From: a virus | Reading direction: 5' to 3' (one strand) | Virus record (IMG/VR): IMGVR_UViG_3300023108_000190 | Coordinates: 1 to 20,448 of that record | Length of the DNA stretch: 20,448 nt | Shown here: piece by piece, positions 8,408-16,733 of the stretch | Layout: each line of letters begins with the position of its first letter | How positions within the stretch are numbered: position 1 is the first letter of the stretch | The notes under the pieces: generated by a model | What the model saw: only the letters and a program-made list of their open reading frames with translations | The model's database searches: none | Told to the model about the DNA's origin: nothing | Made by a program: the position numbers and the translations under genes

Positions 8408-8837
8408 ATTCCCATTTCCAAACTTTGCCTGGCATCTTACCACCAGACCAATTGATGAACCCAACTTCTTTCATTCCAACTTTAGCATAAAACTTATTCG
8501 CTGGAATGTTTTCAGAACGAACCGTTAGGTAGACATCCGTTCCTACAAAATCGAAAAACTCTTTGATAACCTTTTCAGCATTACCATTGCCAGATACCGA
8601 ATTGATAATCTGATGGATCATATGAGAACCAGCAGTTATACTAACATCAGTATCTTGTCCAATTTTTCTATTCGATTTAGACCTATGATATGTTATTAAC
8701 ACCCCTTTGTCAAGAACTAATTGATTTTTTTCTAGTCTATTTTTTACATGGGATTTTCTAACATGAGGAAACCAATCTTTATTGTCTTGGTATACTTTCC
8801 ACGCCTCATCAAAATCGTCTGGGGTTAAGTGTCTCAT
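8394..8837 (-). CDS. GNAT-like acetyltransferase
   Basis: This is a 147-residue protein. The strongest mark is near the C-terminus: LTVRSENIPANKFYAKVGM, the typical end of an N-acetyltransferase fold (strand, Asn-x-x-Ala helix, FYxKxGF turn). The acetyl-CoA loop (Q/RxxGxG/A) is not clean. GNGNAEKVI at about 84-92 sits where that loop should be, so binding of acetyl-CoA is likely but not certain. The substrate is unknown. The ATG at 8837 overlaps the upstream hydroxylase stop as ATGA, the same coupling seen at several junctions here; a TTG two codons earlier is less likely. Confidence 0.78.
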   Translation of the reverse strand: MRHLTPDDFDEAWKVYQDNKDWFPHVRKSHVKNRLEKNQLVLDKGVLITYHRSKSNRKIGQDTDVSITAGSHMIHQIINSVSGNGNAEKVIKEFFDFVGTDVYLTVRSENIPANKFYAKVGMKEVGFINWSGGKMPGKVWKWEYGKK

Positions 8838-9412
8838 AACCAAACCATACTTTCAACTTGTGAATTGTTATATACATCAATTACTAGGTGAACTCTGTCA
8901 ATGTCTGAGTTGTTTTCTACTTCATGCGCCCGAGCAACATCTAACCACCAACACTCACCTTTTGCCATACTGAACTCTGCAATACCACTCTGTAACCATG
9001 AACGAAAAATAATCTTATCATTAGTGATAACAGGAATATGTAGGCGAACTATTCTACCAGTTTTAATATCTGCATCTACTTTATCTGTGTGTTTTGCAAT
9101 TTTAGTGCCTGCCTTCAAACGCATCAGTCGAACTCTTTCACATTCAGCAGGAATATTTTCTAGAATTGAACCAATGTTCAACTCATCATACAGTTCTGTG
9201 TTCTGTAATTTATTTTCGGTTTGTGTTCCTAGAACACCACCCTTTCCAATAGACTTTGTATCAGCACCATAACCTCTAAGAGATATTGCTGTCCACTGTC
9301 CCTTCTTATTATATTTTGTCACTACTGGTGCAAAGTCTTCATTACTATTACACCAATCAACAATCGGTTGAAGTTGCTCATCCGATACTGTTATATTTTC
9401 TAGTAGTCTCAT
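8834..9412 (-). CDS. Aspartyl/asparaginyl beta-hydroxylase-like oxygenase
   Basis: This 192-residue protein matches the Asp/Asn beta-hydroxylase branch of the 2-oxoglutarate/Fe(II) oxygenases. RLMRLKAGTKIAKHTD at 95-110 contains H108-x-D110, RLHIP is at 123-127, WWLDVARAHEVENN at 155-168 contains H163, and R173-V-H175-L-V follows. The His, His and Arg spacing fits Fe(II) and 2-oxoglutarate binding. It is not related in motif layout to the prolyl-hydroxylase-like protein at 6114-6659, so this phage has two separate hydroxylase lineages. The target is probably a protein side chain, but this is inference. Both ends are coupled by ATGA to the methyltransferase and the GNAT-like gene. Confidence 0.86.
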   Translation of the reverse strand: MRLLENITVSDEQLQPIVDWCNSNEDFAPVVTKYNKKGQWTAISLRGYGADTKSIGKGGVLGTQTENKLQNTELYDELNIGSILENIPAECERVRLMRLKAGTKIAKHTDKVDADIKTGRIVRLHIPVITNDKIIFRSWLQSGIAEFSMAKGECWWLDVARAHEVENNSDIDRVHLVIDVYNNSQVESMVWL

Positions 9413-10698
9413 GTAAAGAACTCCTCTAATGTATTCACTTTAACATCTCTGAACAAGTCAACTGAAGTATCTTTACCAAATACCCAAACATTTTCCATGT
9501 AGAGTTTATTCATAAACTCATCCATTTTGTCCTTGTCAAAGTTACCTTCTTCATCCTTGAAAACCGAAGCACCTTGTGGGCGCTGCATAATCCTCATTCC
9601 AATCTGTCCTAAGAAATTAGGACGAAGCATATCTACCAACTCATCGCCTGAACGGTATCGTTTACCATGCACTTTAGGGTCAAGGATGTTTACCATCAAG
9701 ATACCATTCTCACTCAATGAGTTGAAACTGTTTTGTGCAACTGGAAGATAGAAGTCATCTCTCCACTTGTCGTATTCGTTGAACTTTGCCCATGACTGTA
9801 GTTCCTCTTTTTCACCGCCCTCATTATATCTTTCTGTAGAGAAGTAAGGCGGTGAAGTAAATGCACAATCAACATCTTTAATTCTATCCCAAGGCAAATC
9901 TTCTGCACCACAATTAAAAATATGAACAGACTTTTTACCTTTAGACTTATCATAGATGCCATCATAGAACGCAATCATTTTATGATAACGCTCAAATGTG
10001 TTTGGATTGGGGTCGCAACCAATGTAGTGTGTTGCATTAGAAGCATAAAAACCAGTAAGTCTATCACCCCAACCCATAGAGGTATCTAATACGGTTTTCG
10101 CACGAGTCATGTCATAAATTGTTTTCGCAACAATAGGTTTGAACTGTGTTGCAATGTAAGTTCCTAGACGAAATGCCATTGTATAAGTTTTAGGTGTAAG
10201 TTCTTTTGCATCATTTACACCTCTCCAAATAGGGCCGAAAGCACCCCAAATATTATCACCATCTTCCCATCTAGTAACTGGTGCTTTGAAACCATACGAA
10301 CCACAACGCATACGCAAGTCATTCATAAATGAGTCTGCACAATAGTTGAAGTTGGATGGGCCTTCGATAAACCCTAGTCCAAATTCACTATATGGATATT
10401 TGTAGTCATCGTATTTTTCAACAACCTCTTTTGTAGGAATATTGATATAATCAGTGAAAGGCGCTTTCTCCAACTTACGAAAGTTTTCGATTACTTTTGA
10501 TTCTGAAAATTGTTTGAGTGGATATGGCGGTTTCTCTCTTGTAATATATTCTGCAAGAGTAGAACGAAATAATTCTTTACCATACTTTTCTGTTGTCGAA
10601 ACAAACAAAGAACGATTCATCACTGGCAATCCAGTGCTGTCTGCACAACTTCTTAGTAACTCATATAGTTCTTGGTTTATTTCTGTTTTATCACTCAT
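9409..10698 (-). CDS. DNA methyltransferase (SPPY-type, N4-cytosine or N6-adenine)
   Basis: This 429-residue S-adenosylmethionine-dependent methyltransferase has the cofactor motif LDTSMGWGDRLTGF at 204-217, an acidic strand end (IGCDPN, 226-231) and the catalytic TSPPYF at 281-286. SPPY is typical of amino-methylating DNA enzymes, mostly N4-cytosine. A region of about 200 residues precedes the catalytic domain and has no motif I recognise; it may hold the target recognition part. GILMVNILDP at 332-341 is the usual later strand. No restriction enzyme gene is adjacent, so the role is more likely protection or modification of phage DNA than a restriction-modification pair. It overlaps the DNA polymerase stop by ATGA. 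Confidence 0.87.
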   Translation of the reverse strand: MSDKTEINQELYELLRSCADSTGLPVMNRSLFVSTTEKYGKELFRSTLAEYITREKPPYPLKQFSESKVIENFRKLEKAPFTDYINIPTKEVVEKYDDYKYPYSEFGLGFIEGPSNFNYCADSFMNDLRMRCGSYGFKAPVTRWEDGDNIWGAFGPIWRGVNDAKELTPKTYTMAFRLGTYIATQFKPIVAKTIYDMTRAKTVLDTSMGWGDRLTGFYASNATHYIGCDPNPNTFERYHKMIAFYDGIYDKSKGKKSVHIFNCGAEDLPWDRIKDVDCAFTSPPYFSTERYNEGGEKEELQSWAKFNEYDKWRDDFYLPVAQNSFNSLSENGILMVNILDPKVHGKRYRSGDELVDMLRPNFLGQIGMRIMQRPQGASVFKDEEGNFDKDKMDEFMNKLYMENVWVFGKDTSVDLFRDVKVNTLEEFFT

Positions 10699-13211
10699 AC
10701 GAAAAAATCCTCTAGTGACATTTGTGTTCCATAACTTCTGTCAATTGTCCATCCAATCTGGTTCATAATAAAAGTCAAAGGTTCAACAAACGCCTTCTCA
10801 AACTGTGTATCATAGTCTAGATGTGAATGTATGTCAAGTTCTTTTGGCAACTTTGTCATAAACGAAATCACATTAGACTGCATCCGATTAGGTGTTCTCA
10901 AGTTGAGAAACTTAATCTTCTCACCCTCTTGTATAAGAGGATACTTATTAGTCAACTTCTGCTGACGAACAAAATGGTTGTAGAGTATCACACCTTTAAT
11001 ATGCATTGGTGTTCCCTTTTTGAAGATGTTAGAACTGTCACTCCAATTAGAGATTCCGTTCACAGAACGAGGAAACGCAATTTCTTCTGGAGGCAGTTTC
11101 ATAAACTCTTCACGAAACTCTTGAATAAAGTTGTTCACATCTTTCTCTGTGCCAGACATTATAACTTTTAGAGCATCTTTAATCTTCTCACGACATGGTG
11201 CAGGCGTAGATGACTTAACTGCTTCAATACCCATAATCTTGAGTGATGGTTCTTTATAACGAACCCCCTCAACATCCCATGCATTTAGAATGTATCGTTT
11301 CTTTGCAGTCCAAATACCCTTGTCTGCAATCACCTCACGCTTCATCTGCATCTTCTGTGCATATGCATTTACATACGAAGCAAGGCCTTGATAACTCTTA
11401 TCAATAAACGGTTCAATCTTATCTTGAGCGACTCGGTCAAGGAAGTCCACGGCCCGCCCACGATACGAATCTTCCGACTCATTATCTCTCTTTTTAAGCA
11501 CACTGTCAACCAATCGCTCAAAAGTAATATATACTGAATCCGTATCGCTCGCAATGACATAATCCACTCCTTCAGTTTTCAGTAGTTTGTTTAGATAGAT
11601 GTTTAAGGATTTCTCAATCCACCGAATAGCAAGTTGTCCAGAAGTTGTAATACCTTCTGCAATCTTGAGTTCATAGTATCTAAACCATTCGTTACCAATC
11701 GCACCATAGGCAGAGTTCAATGAAATCTTTCTTGCCATCTGAATGTTATTAAAACGAGACACATCTTTTAGATACTTGGGGTCTTTGGTATCTTCGTATT
11801 TCTGTTTTGCGTCCAACATCTTGCGTTTGTAAATGGTTCTGTCATCATACATACTCTGCATCATCTCAGGCAAGAACCCTTGTTTTTCTTTTGAAAACAT
11901 CGCACCGTTTGGTGTGCAAGTTACATTGTCTGGATTAGAAAGTTTCTTTGCTGCAAGCATATAATCAACATCGACATTTGGATCATACTGTGGTAGTAGT
12001 GTCTCTGGCGAGATGTTGTATTGCATAATCAAGTGAGGATAGAGTGAGTTCAAGTCAAAAGACAGAACCCACTTATGTTGTCCAACTTGTGGTTCTTTCA
12101 CATATGCACCGGCATACTTTTCACTCTTACTTTCACTTCTTTTCTTTTGAGGAATAACGACCTTCTTTGATAGAAGATGATTGTAGATAAGAACATCCCA
12201 ATACTTAACAGAAGTAAATGCATCAGTGATATTTACCTTTGCATCATATGCCATAGTCAAATGCAAGTCGATGAGTTTCATCTTATCGTCTAGTTTGTCA
12301 ACGAGTTCCACATCCTGTATATTATAGTCTAGGAATGATTGATAGTCGTTTGTATACCACTCACGAAAAGTCTCATATGGATTTTCGTCTTTGCGTTCGC
12401 CTAGTTCAACATGAGCAATGTGGTCTAGTCGATAAGATTCTTGTCTTACATAAGTGTGTTTACGATACAGCAGAAGATAATCCAAGTCCTCGACACCCAT
12501 AATGTCATAGACTTGTTCTTTCTTTCCATAACCACTGGTAACAGTTCTTGCATTAACTACACCCCAAGGCGATAGGCGTTTCATTGCATCCTCACCCATA
12601 ACCGATTTGATACGGTTGCAGATATAAGGAATATCGAATCGTTCAGTGTTCCAACCAGTAATAATATCTGGATGGTCACTTTCCCACCATGCAAGAAATT
12701 GTGCTAGGAGTTCACGCTCAGTCGCACACTTAATATATTGCACATCTTCTCTATCATTGTGATATTCGTGCAACCCCCAAACCTTAATGCGTCCAGTATC
12801 ATGATTTTTGATAGTGATTGCAAGCATAGGTTCAAGTGCCTGATCGGCATTTGGGAAACCGTTCTCACACTCCACCTCAATATCAATTGTGACAATACGC
12901 ATTTGTGAACTATCAAACTCGATTTGTCGAGGATACTTTTCTGCGATATAGGTGTAGGGGAATTGTGTCAACCCATAGACAAGATGAGGTTGATTTTCAT
13001 ATTGTGCAACGAATTCTTTTGCTTCTTTAATTGTGAGAAAACGCATCGGATTGACATTCTTGCCTTCCAATGTTTTCCAACCTGTTTCTTTTTGAACAGG
13101 GACATAGAGGGTTGGTTCGTATTTAACTTTGAAGTTAGAACGAACTCCGTTCTCTACGCCACGAACAAGAAGTTGATTGCCCCATTGGGCAACATGAGTG
13201 TAAAATCGCAT
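10695..13211 (-). CDS. 43: DNA polymerase gp43 (family B)
   Basis: This 838-residue replicative polymerase has 3'-5' proofreading. Exo I is TIDIEVE at 108-114 (D110, E112), Exo II is ITGWNTERFDIPY at 184-196 (D193), and Exo III is YNIQD at 296-300. Polymerase motif A is SFDLNSLYPHL at 384-394 (D386), motif B is RKISLNSAYGAIGN at 494-507, and motif C is SDTDS at 555-559. The C-terminus, MSLEDFFV, looks like the clamp-binding tail of T4 gp43, so it should bind the gp45 encoded here. T4 gp43 is about 898 residues. The ATG at 13211 has no Shine-Dalgarno sequence of normal spacing and lies 6 bases below a -10 box, so translation may be leaderless. Confidence 0.95.
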   Translation of the reverse strand: MRFYTHVAQWGNQLLVRGVENGVRSNFKVKYEPTLYVPVQKETGWKTLEGKNVNPMRFLTIKEAKEFVAQYENQPHLVYGLTQFPYTYIAEKYPRQIEFDSSQMRIVTIDIEVECENGFPNADQALEPMLAITIKNHDTGRIKVWGLHEYHNDREDVQYIKCATERELLAQFLAWWESDHPDIITGWNTERFDIPYICNRIKSVMGEDAMKRLSPWGVVNARTVTSGYGKKEQVYDIMGVEDLDYLLLYRKHTYVRQESYRLDHIAHVELGERKDENPYETFREWYTNDYQSFLDYNIQDVELVDKLDDKMKLIDLHLTMAYDAKVNITDAFTSVKYWDVLIYNHLLSKKVVIPQKKRSESKSEKYAGAYVKEPQVGQHKWVLSFDLNSLYPHLIMQYNISPETLLPQYDPNVDVDYMLAAKKLSNPDNVTCTPNGAMFSKEKQGFLPEMMQSMYDDRTIYKRKMLDAKQKYEDTKDPKYLKDVSRFNNIQMARKISLNSAYGAIGNEWFRYYELKIAEGITTSGQLAIRWIEKSLNIYLNKLLKTEGVDYVIASDTDSVYITFERLVDSVLKKRDNESEDSYRGRAVDFLDRVAQDKIEPFIDKSYQGLASYVNAYAQKMQMKREVIADKGIWTAKKRYILNAWDVEGVRYKEPSLKIMGIEAVKSSTPAPCREKIKDALKVIMSGTEKDVNNFIQEFREEFMKLPPEEIAFPRSVNGISNWSDSSNIFKKGTPMHIKGVILYNHFVRQQKLTNKYPLIQEGEKIKFLNLRTPNRMQSNVISFMTKLPKELDIHSHLDYDTQFEKAFVEPLTFIMNQIGWTIDRSYGTQMSLEDFFV

Positions 13212-13217
13212 AATGTA

Positions 13218-13246
13218 AATATACCACCGTTAGGGGTTGTTGTCAA
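13218..13246 (-). promoter_or_regulatory. Sigma70-type promoter at the start of gene 43
   Basis: TTGACA (13241-13246), a 17-base spacer and TATATT (13218-13223). Only 6 bases separate the -10 box from the gene 43 ATG, so the predicted transcript starts on or within a base or two of the start codon. The -35 box overlaps the stop of the upstream 74-residue gene. Confidence 0.72.
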
Positions 13247-13467
13247 GAGAAAAGTGTGTATTGTTTTTGTTCTTCTTCTGAGAAATGTTGATCTAACATA
13301 TCAATGACATCTTGATATTTAGCAATTTCTAGAACTTCCTTTTCCATCGTTTCAATGATGTCTGGGTGTTCGCCAACACCTACAGGATTGTTTAGATATA
13401 CAAGAACATTTGCTTTATGTTTTGCAATGTGTCCTTCTGCGTGTTTTCTTAGTGCGTCAAGTAACAT
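13243..13467 (-). CDS. Small conserved hypothetical protein, 74 aa
   Basis: I do not recognise a function. The 74-residue protein appears all-helical: LLDALRKHAEGHIAKHKANV (2-21), a Gly/Pro turn (NNPVGVGEHPD, 26-36) and a longer helix with Glu/Lys repeats (IIETMEKEVLEIAKYQDVIDML). From memory, similar short proteins occur in other T4-like marine phages between regA and gene 43. The ATG at 13467 has AAAGGAA upstream, and the gene follows the RimK-like fusion by 17 bases. Its stop codon is part of the -35 box of the polymerase promoter. A role as a helical adaptor in replication is possible only by position. Confidence 0.8.
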   Translation of the reverse strand: MLLDALRKHAEGHIAKHKANVLVYLNNPVGVGEHPDIIETMEKEVLEIAKYQDVIDMLDQHFSEEEQKQYTLFS

Positions 13468-13484
13468 GATATTTTCCTTTCAAT

Positions 13485-14936
13485 TTAACCTTCATCATCA
13501 TTCTCATCACCCCTTTCAATCCAATCCGACAGAGCGAATCTTCTGTTAGGGTTTACTGAGACCTTAAACCGTGTCATTGCATCTCTGTTAATGAGAACAG
13601 TTGACATGGAATCTTTTGTTGTTAGACCAAATGGAACATCTTTATACAACTTGTTATTGAACTTAACATCTAAATGCACAATTGGTCTTTCATCAATCTT
13701 TCCAACATGAGCAGGATGGGACATACCCATCAACTTGCTAGTTTGTCCCTTACCATTTTTACTCCACTTAACATTCTTACCTTTGACTTCTAGTTCATCA
13801 ACAACGAACATAGATGCCTTTGTTCCGTTACCAGTGTCAAACTTTGCACGAACAGGGCCGTAACCCTCAATCTCAATGCGTTCAACATATCCTGCTTCGG
13901 TAGGGAATGTGTGTCTACGGTTTTTAACTGTTGAGATATACTCAATCATTTTGTCCACAATTTCTTTAGGTTTTGCGACACCCTTGTAATCGTTTTCGTC
14001 AGACTCTTCCACAGTGATGTCATACATCGCAAAATTACTTCCAATACCGGCACTACCATTACACTCAAGAATGTAAATGTCACCATTAACCAAAGCATGA
14101 TCAACACCGACAATGTATGCACCAACTGACCTAGCAGCAGAAAGAACTGCTGTCCTTTCTTCTTCAGTAAGTTCATGCGGTTCTGTTGTTGCCCCTCTGT
14201 GTCTATTAGATCTGAAATCTTTTTCTGGACGAATTCTTTTAGTTGATGCAAGTATTTTACCATTCATTACCACCGTTCTTATGTCATAATCAAACTCTAA
14301 AAATTCCTGTATCAACAATTCTGCCTTAAACTTCCAAAGCGATTGGATAACAGAAATCATACTTTGATAATCGTTTACAATCGAAACACCGATACCTTGT
14401 GTCCCTGTAATTGTTTTAATAATAACTGGAAACTTCCCACCAATCTTTGCATGGGCTGGTTCGATAGACTTTTCGTTAGATACAAGTGCTGTTTTTGGAA
14501 CTGGAATATTGTCTCTTTCAAATGCAATGAGTGATGACATTTTATTATCGCAAGTCATCATACCATCACGGTCGTTAATCATAAACGCACCAGCATTTTC
14601 AAATGTCCCTAAAAGGGCAAGTCCAATTTCATCCTCAAGCACGCCCGCTCGCACGAAACAAACTGTTCTTGACAAATCAAATTCTACTTCTGTATCTTCA
14701 CCATCCACATTAGAAATGGTAAGAGAACCCTTCTCCAAATCATTCTTGGATACCCATGCATCTTTTACATTGATGACATGACACTCAATACCCCTTTTCT
14801 TACAGACATCATCAATCATGTTGCTCACTAACTCTTTGTTCTTAGAACGAACTTTAGTTAGAACTGCAACTTGAATGTCAACCTCTTTTGGGTTTGGAGA
14901 TAGTTCCTCTACAAAATTAGAAAATGATACTGCCAA
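13485..14936 (-). CDS. RimK-like ATP-grasp ligase fused to a retropepsin-like domain (TTG start)
   Basis: The protein has 483 residues. The first part is an ATP-grasp ligase of the RimK group, which adds glutamate or another amino acid to a protein C-terminus: pre-ATP-grasp region 20-125, FPVIIKTITGTQGIG at 169-183 (K174, Gly-rich loop) and ILECNGSAGIG at 289-299 (E291, N293 for Mg2+). The C-terminal 130 residues resemble a retropepsin-like aspartic protease domain: VRAKFDTGNGTKAS at 362-375 with D367-T-G, and VLINRDAM at 447-454. The RimK ligase and the cognate retropepsin-like protein can be separate in bacteria; here they are fused. The start is a TTG at 14936 with AAGAGG about 10 bases before it; the first in-frame ATG is near codon 40, inside the fold. 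It follows regA by one base. The target is unknown. Confidence 0.86.
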   Translation of the reverse strand: MAVSFSNFVEELSPNPKEVDIQVAVLTKVRSKNKELVSNMIDDVCKKRGIECHVINVKDAWVSKNDLEKGSLTISNVDGEDTEVEFDLSRTVCFVRAGVLEDEIGLALLGTFENAGAFMINDRDGMMTCDNKMSSLIAFERDNIPVPKTALVSNEKSIEPAHAKIGGKFPVIIKTITGTQGIGVSIVNDYQSMISVIQSLWKFKAELLIQEFLEFDYDIRTVVMNGKILASTKRIRPEKDFRSNRHRGATTEPHELTEEERTAVLSAARSVGAYIVGVDHALVNGDIYILECNGSAGIGSNFAMYDITVEESDENDYKGVAKPKEIVDKMIEYISTVKNRRHTFPTEAGYVERIEIEGYGPVRAKFDTGNGTKASMFVVDELEVKGKNVKWSKNGKGQTSKLMGMSHPAHVGKIDERPIVHLDVKFNNKLYKDVPFGLTTKDSMSTVLINRDAMTRFKVSVNPNRRFALSDWIERGDENDDEG

Positions 14937-14937
14937 T

Positions 14938-15342
14938 TCAATCTATCCTCTTTTTACCAATGTTATATTTTGTTTCCAAAATCCATTCGTCTTTCTCTTT
15001 GAAGGCGATTACCTTAATCTGTGACAGTGGTGCCTTTGGTTCAGCACTACCAACGATTTCCACTAGTCCCCAATCACCAAGCAATGCTGCAATTGAGTTT
15101 CTACGAGAAATATCGTTTTCGTTTAGATTGGTATCTTTACCATCTAGAGCAAAGAGTTCCTTGAAATGGACGATGTAGTATTTGCCTTGTTTATGTAATA
15201 TATGACAAGACTGATACAACTTTCTCTCTTTACGAGAGGCGACTCCTATACGAGATAATGTCTCACGCACTTTTAGGAAATCGTCTGGTTCTTTTAATTT
15301 TACTTCTAGCATCTCATCTGGACGCCATACGATTTCATTCAT
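14938..15342 (-). CDS. regA: RegA translational repressor
   Basis: This 134-residue protein binds phage early mRNAs near the start codon and blocks ribosome binding. The core matches T4 RegA closely: EPDDFLKVRETLSRIG, LYQSCHILHKQGKYYIVHFKELF and DWGLVEIV. T4 RegA is 122 residues and begins at the equivalent of Met-11 here, so this copy has a 10-residue N-terminal extension (MNEIVWRPDE). I keep the ATG at 15342 because it overlaps the gp62 stop as ATGA and follows GGTGGAAG; an internal start at Met-11 cannot be excluded. It sits in the usual T4 order 45-44-62-regA. Confidence 0.93.
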   Translation of the reverse strand: MNEIVWRPDEMLEVKLKEPDDFLKVRETLSRIGVASRKERKLYQSCHILHKQGKYYIVHFKELFALDGKDTNLNENDISRRNSIAALLGDWGLVEIVGSAEPKAPLSQIKVIAFKEKDEWILETKYNIGKKRID

Positions 15343-15728
15343 TTTCTTCCACCTTTATTCAAACTATTTTTAATAGTAGTTATTTGGTCATCATTTAGTA
15401 TTGAAAGTGCGATCTTTGCCTTTTCATTACTATAACCATAATATTCCTTTATACAATCTAAGTCTTTCAACTTAGACGCTTTCACCCAAGGCGCATATCG
15501 TTTCTTAGGTCTAATAGTATTTAGTAAAAAGTCATATTGTAGTTTGGTGTCAAGATGATGACGCATATTCATCTCATTAACAAACATTATCGTATCATTA
15601 AATGGTGCGATACATTTGTTAATAATAAAAGGTGAATACTTTTTCTCCCACAAAGGGTCGTCTGAATCCATCAGATTTTCCTTTGTGAGATTGATTGAGT
15701 TTAGATAGTCTTTTAGTTCATAACTCAT
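15339..15728 (-). CDS. 62: Clamp loader small subunit gp62
   Basis: This 129-residue protein is the small partner of gp44 in the T4-type clamp loader, with one copy alongside four gp44. The sequence shows KYSPFIINKCIA at about 30-41, NEMNMRHHLD at 51-60 and LLNTIRPKKR at 68-77, a pattern I associate with gp62. It is clearly shorter than T4 gp62 (187), as in other marine relatives. There is no ATPase motif, as expected. It is coupled by ATGA to gp44 upstream and to regA downstream, fitting co-translation of a fixed-ratio complex. Confidence 0.87.
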   Translation of the reverse strand: MSYELKDYLNSINLTKENLMDSDDPLWEKKYSPFIINKCIAPFNDTIMFVNEMNMRHHLDTKLQYDFLLNTIRPKKRYAPWVKASKLKDLDCIKEYYGYSNEKAKIALSILNDDQITTIKNSLNKGGRK

Positions 15729-16660
15729 TTGAATTCTACCTGTTGCATAACTTCTACCATAAAGGCAAGCATATTGATTTCTTGATCTGCAACAAAGGCA
15801 GATTTGTAAGAATAGTCTGCAACAAGTAAAACTAAATGTCCCTTGTTATCAACCTCATCATATAGCGTATCATAGATTTTACGATATACACGAGAAGGGT
15901 CATTATCTAAGTTATTTGCAACCCACTTACGAACCCCATCTTTGAAGTCTTTGTTTTTAAGATGAGTAACCAAATCTTTCATATTGGTTTCTGATATGTT
16001 TACTAAAATACCAGAATCAATCATACCAGATGCTGAGTATCGTTGAAGTTCATTCAACACCCTACGCCAGTCTGGAAAGTGTTTCTCAACTACACCAGCA
16101 ACTGCTTTAGGTTCAAACTGAACTTTTTCTGTAGTGAGAATGTCTTGAACTCTCTTAAAGAATTGTCCAGCAAGTTTTGGTCTATCTGTATTGGGAATCT
16201 TGAATTCCACAACAGAACATCGACTATGTAAAGGTTCGATAATTCTATTCTTGAAATTACAAGTAAGGATGAACCCACAGTTCTTGTGGAACTCTTCCAT
16301 AAAACCACGCAACGCTGGTTGTGTAGATTGTGGATTGAGATAGTCTGCCTCATCTAAGATTACGAACTTGCGTTTACCATCCATAGAAACAGTAGACGCA
16401 AAGTTCTTAATCTTATTTCTGAGAACATCAATACCCGATTCTTCTGAACCGTTAATCATCATGTAGGTTGCACCAAGTTCATCAAGCATTGCTTTTGCAA
16501 CAGTGGTTTTACCTACGCCTGGGCCTCCAGACAATAGTAGATTGGGGATATACCCTTCATCAACAAAAGTCTGGAAAGTCTTTTTCAAATCATCAGTAAG
16601 AATAGTCTCACTGATTTTGGATGGTCGATATTTTTCCACCCATAGTATCACATCATTCAT
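15725..16660 (-). CDS. 44: Clamp loader ATPase gp44
   Basis: This 311-residue AAA+ ATPase opens the gp45 clamp and loads it on primer-template DNA. The RFC box WVEKYRP is at 7-13, Walker A GGPGVGKT at 45-52, Walker B ILDEADYL at 101-108, and the arginine-finger motif SRC at 146-148. The length is close to T4 gp44 (319). The ATG at 16660 has AGAAGGA 8 bases upstream. The 70-base gap before it carries a tandem 25-base repeat that may hold a RegA operator (see the repeat entry). Confidence 0.94.
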   Translation of the reverse strand: MNDVILWVEKYRPSKISETILTDDLKKTFQTFVDEGYIPNLLLSGGPGVGKTTVAKAMLDELGATYMMINGSEESGIDVLRNKIKNFASTVSMDGKRKFVILDEADYLNPQSTQPALRGFMEEFHKNCGFILTCNFKNRIIEPLHSRCSVVEFKIPNTDRPKLAGQFFKRVQDILTTEKVQFEPKAVAGVVEKHFPDWRRVLNELQRYSASGMIDSGILVNISETNMKDLVTHLKNKDFKDGVRKWVANNLDNDPSRVYRKIYDTLYDEVDNKGHLVLLVADYSYKSAFVADQEINMLAFMVEVMQQVEFK

Positions 16661-16677
16661 AATATATTCCTTCTGGT

Positions 16678-16733
16678 TTAATGATTCATATATGTTACAT
16701 TAACTAGGTTAATGATTCATATATGTTACATTA
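16678..16733 (-). repeat. Tandem 25-base repeat in the gp45-gp44 gap
   Basis: Two identical 25-base copies (16678-16702 and 16709-16733) lie 6 bases apart, a 31-base period. Each is an imperfect palindrome with arms TAATG/CATTA around a central CATATATG. The copy nearest gp45 includes the gp45 stop codon. Read as mRNA, each copy holds a start-stop (ATG TAA) and a three-codon reading frame (ATG AAT CAT TAA). The second copy ends about 18 bases before the gp44 start codon. Confidence 0.9.

Noticed and set aside
8901-9272. 123-codon open frame on the plus strand
   Set aside because: It is antisense to the Asp/Asn-hydroxylase-like gene, whose motifs are clear.
12924-13307. 127-codon open frame on the plus strand
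   Set aside because: It is antisense to the N-terminus of DNA polymerase and to the 74-residue gene and crosses a strong minus-strand promoter; its Cys/Phe-rich product looks like a shadow.
15525-15553. TTGACA on the minus strand inside gene 62
   Set aside because: No acceptable -10 box lies 16-18 bases downstream; it is explained by codons of gp62.
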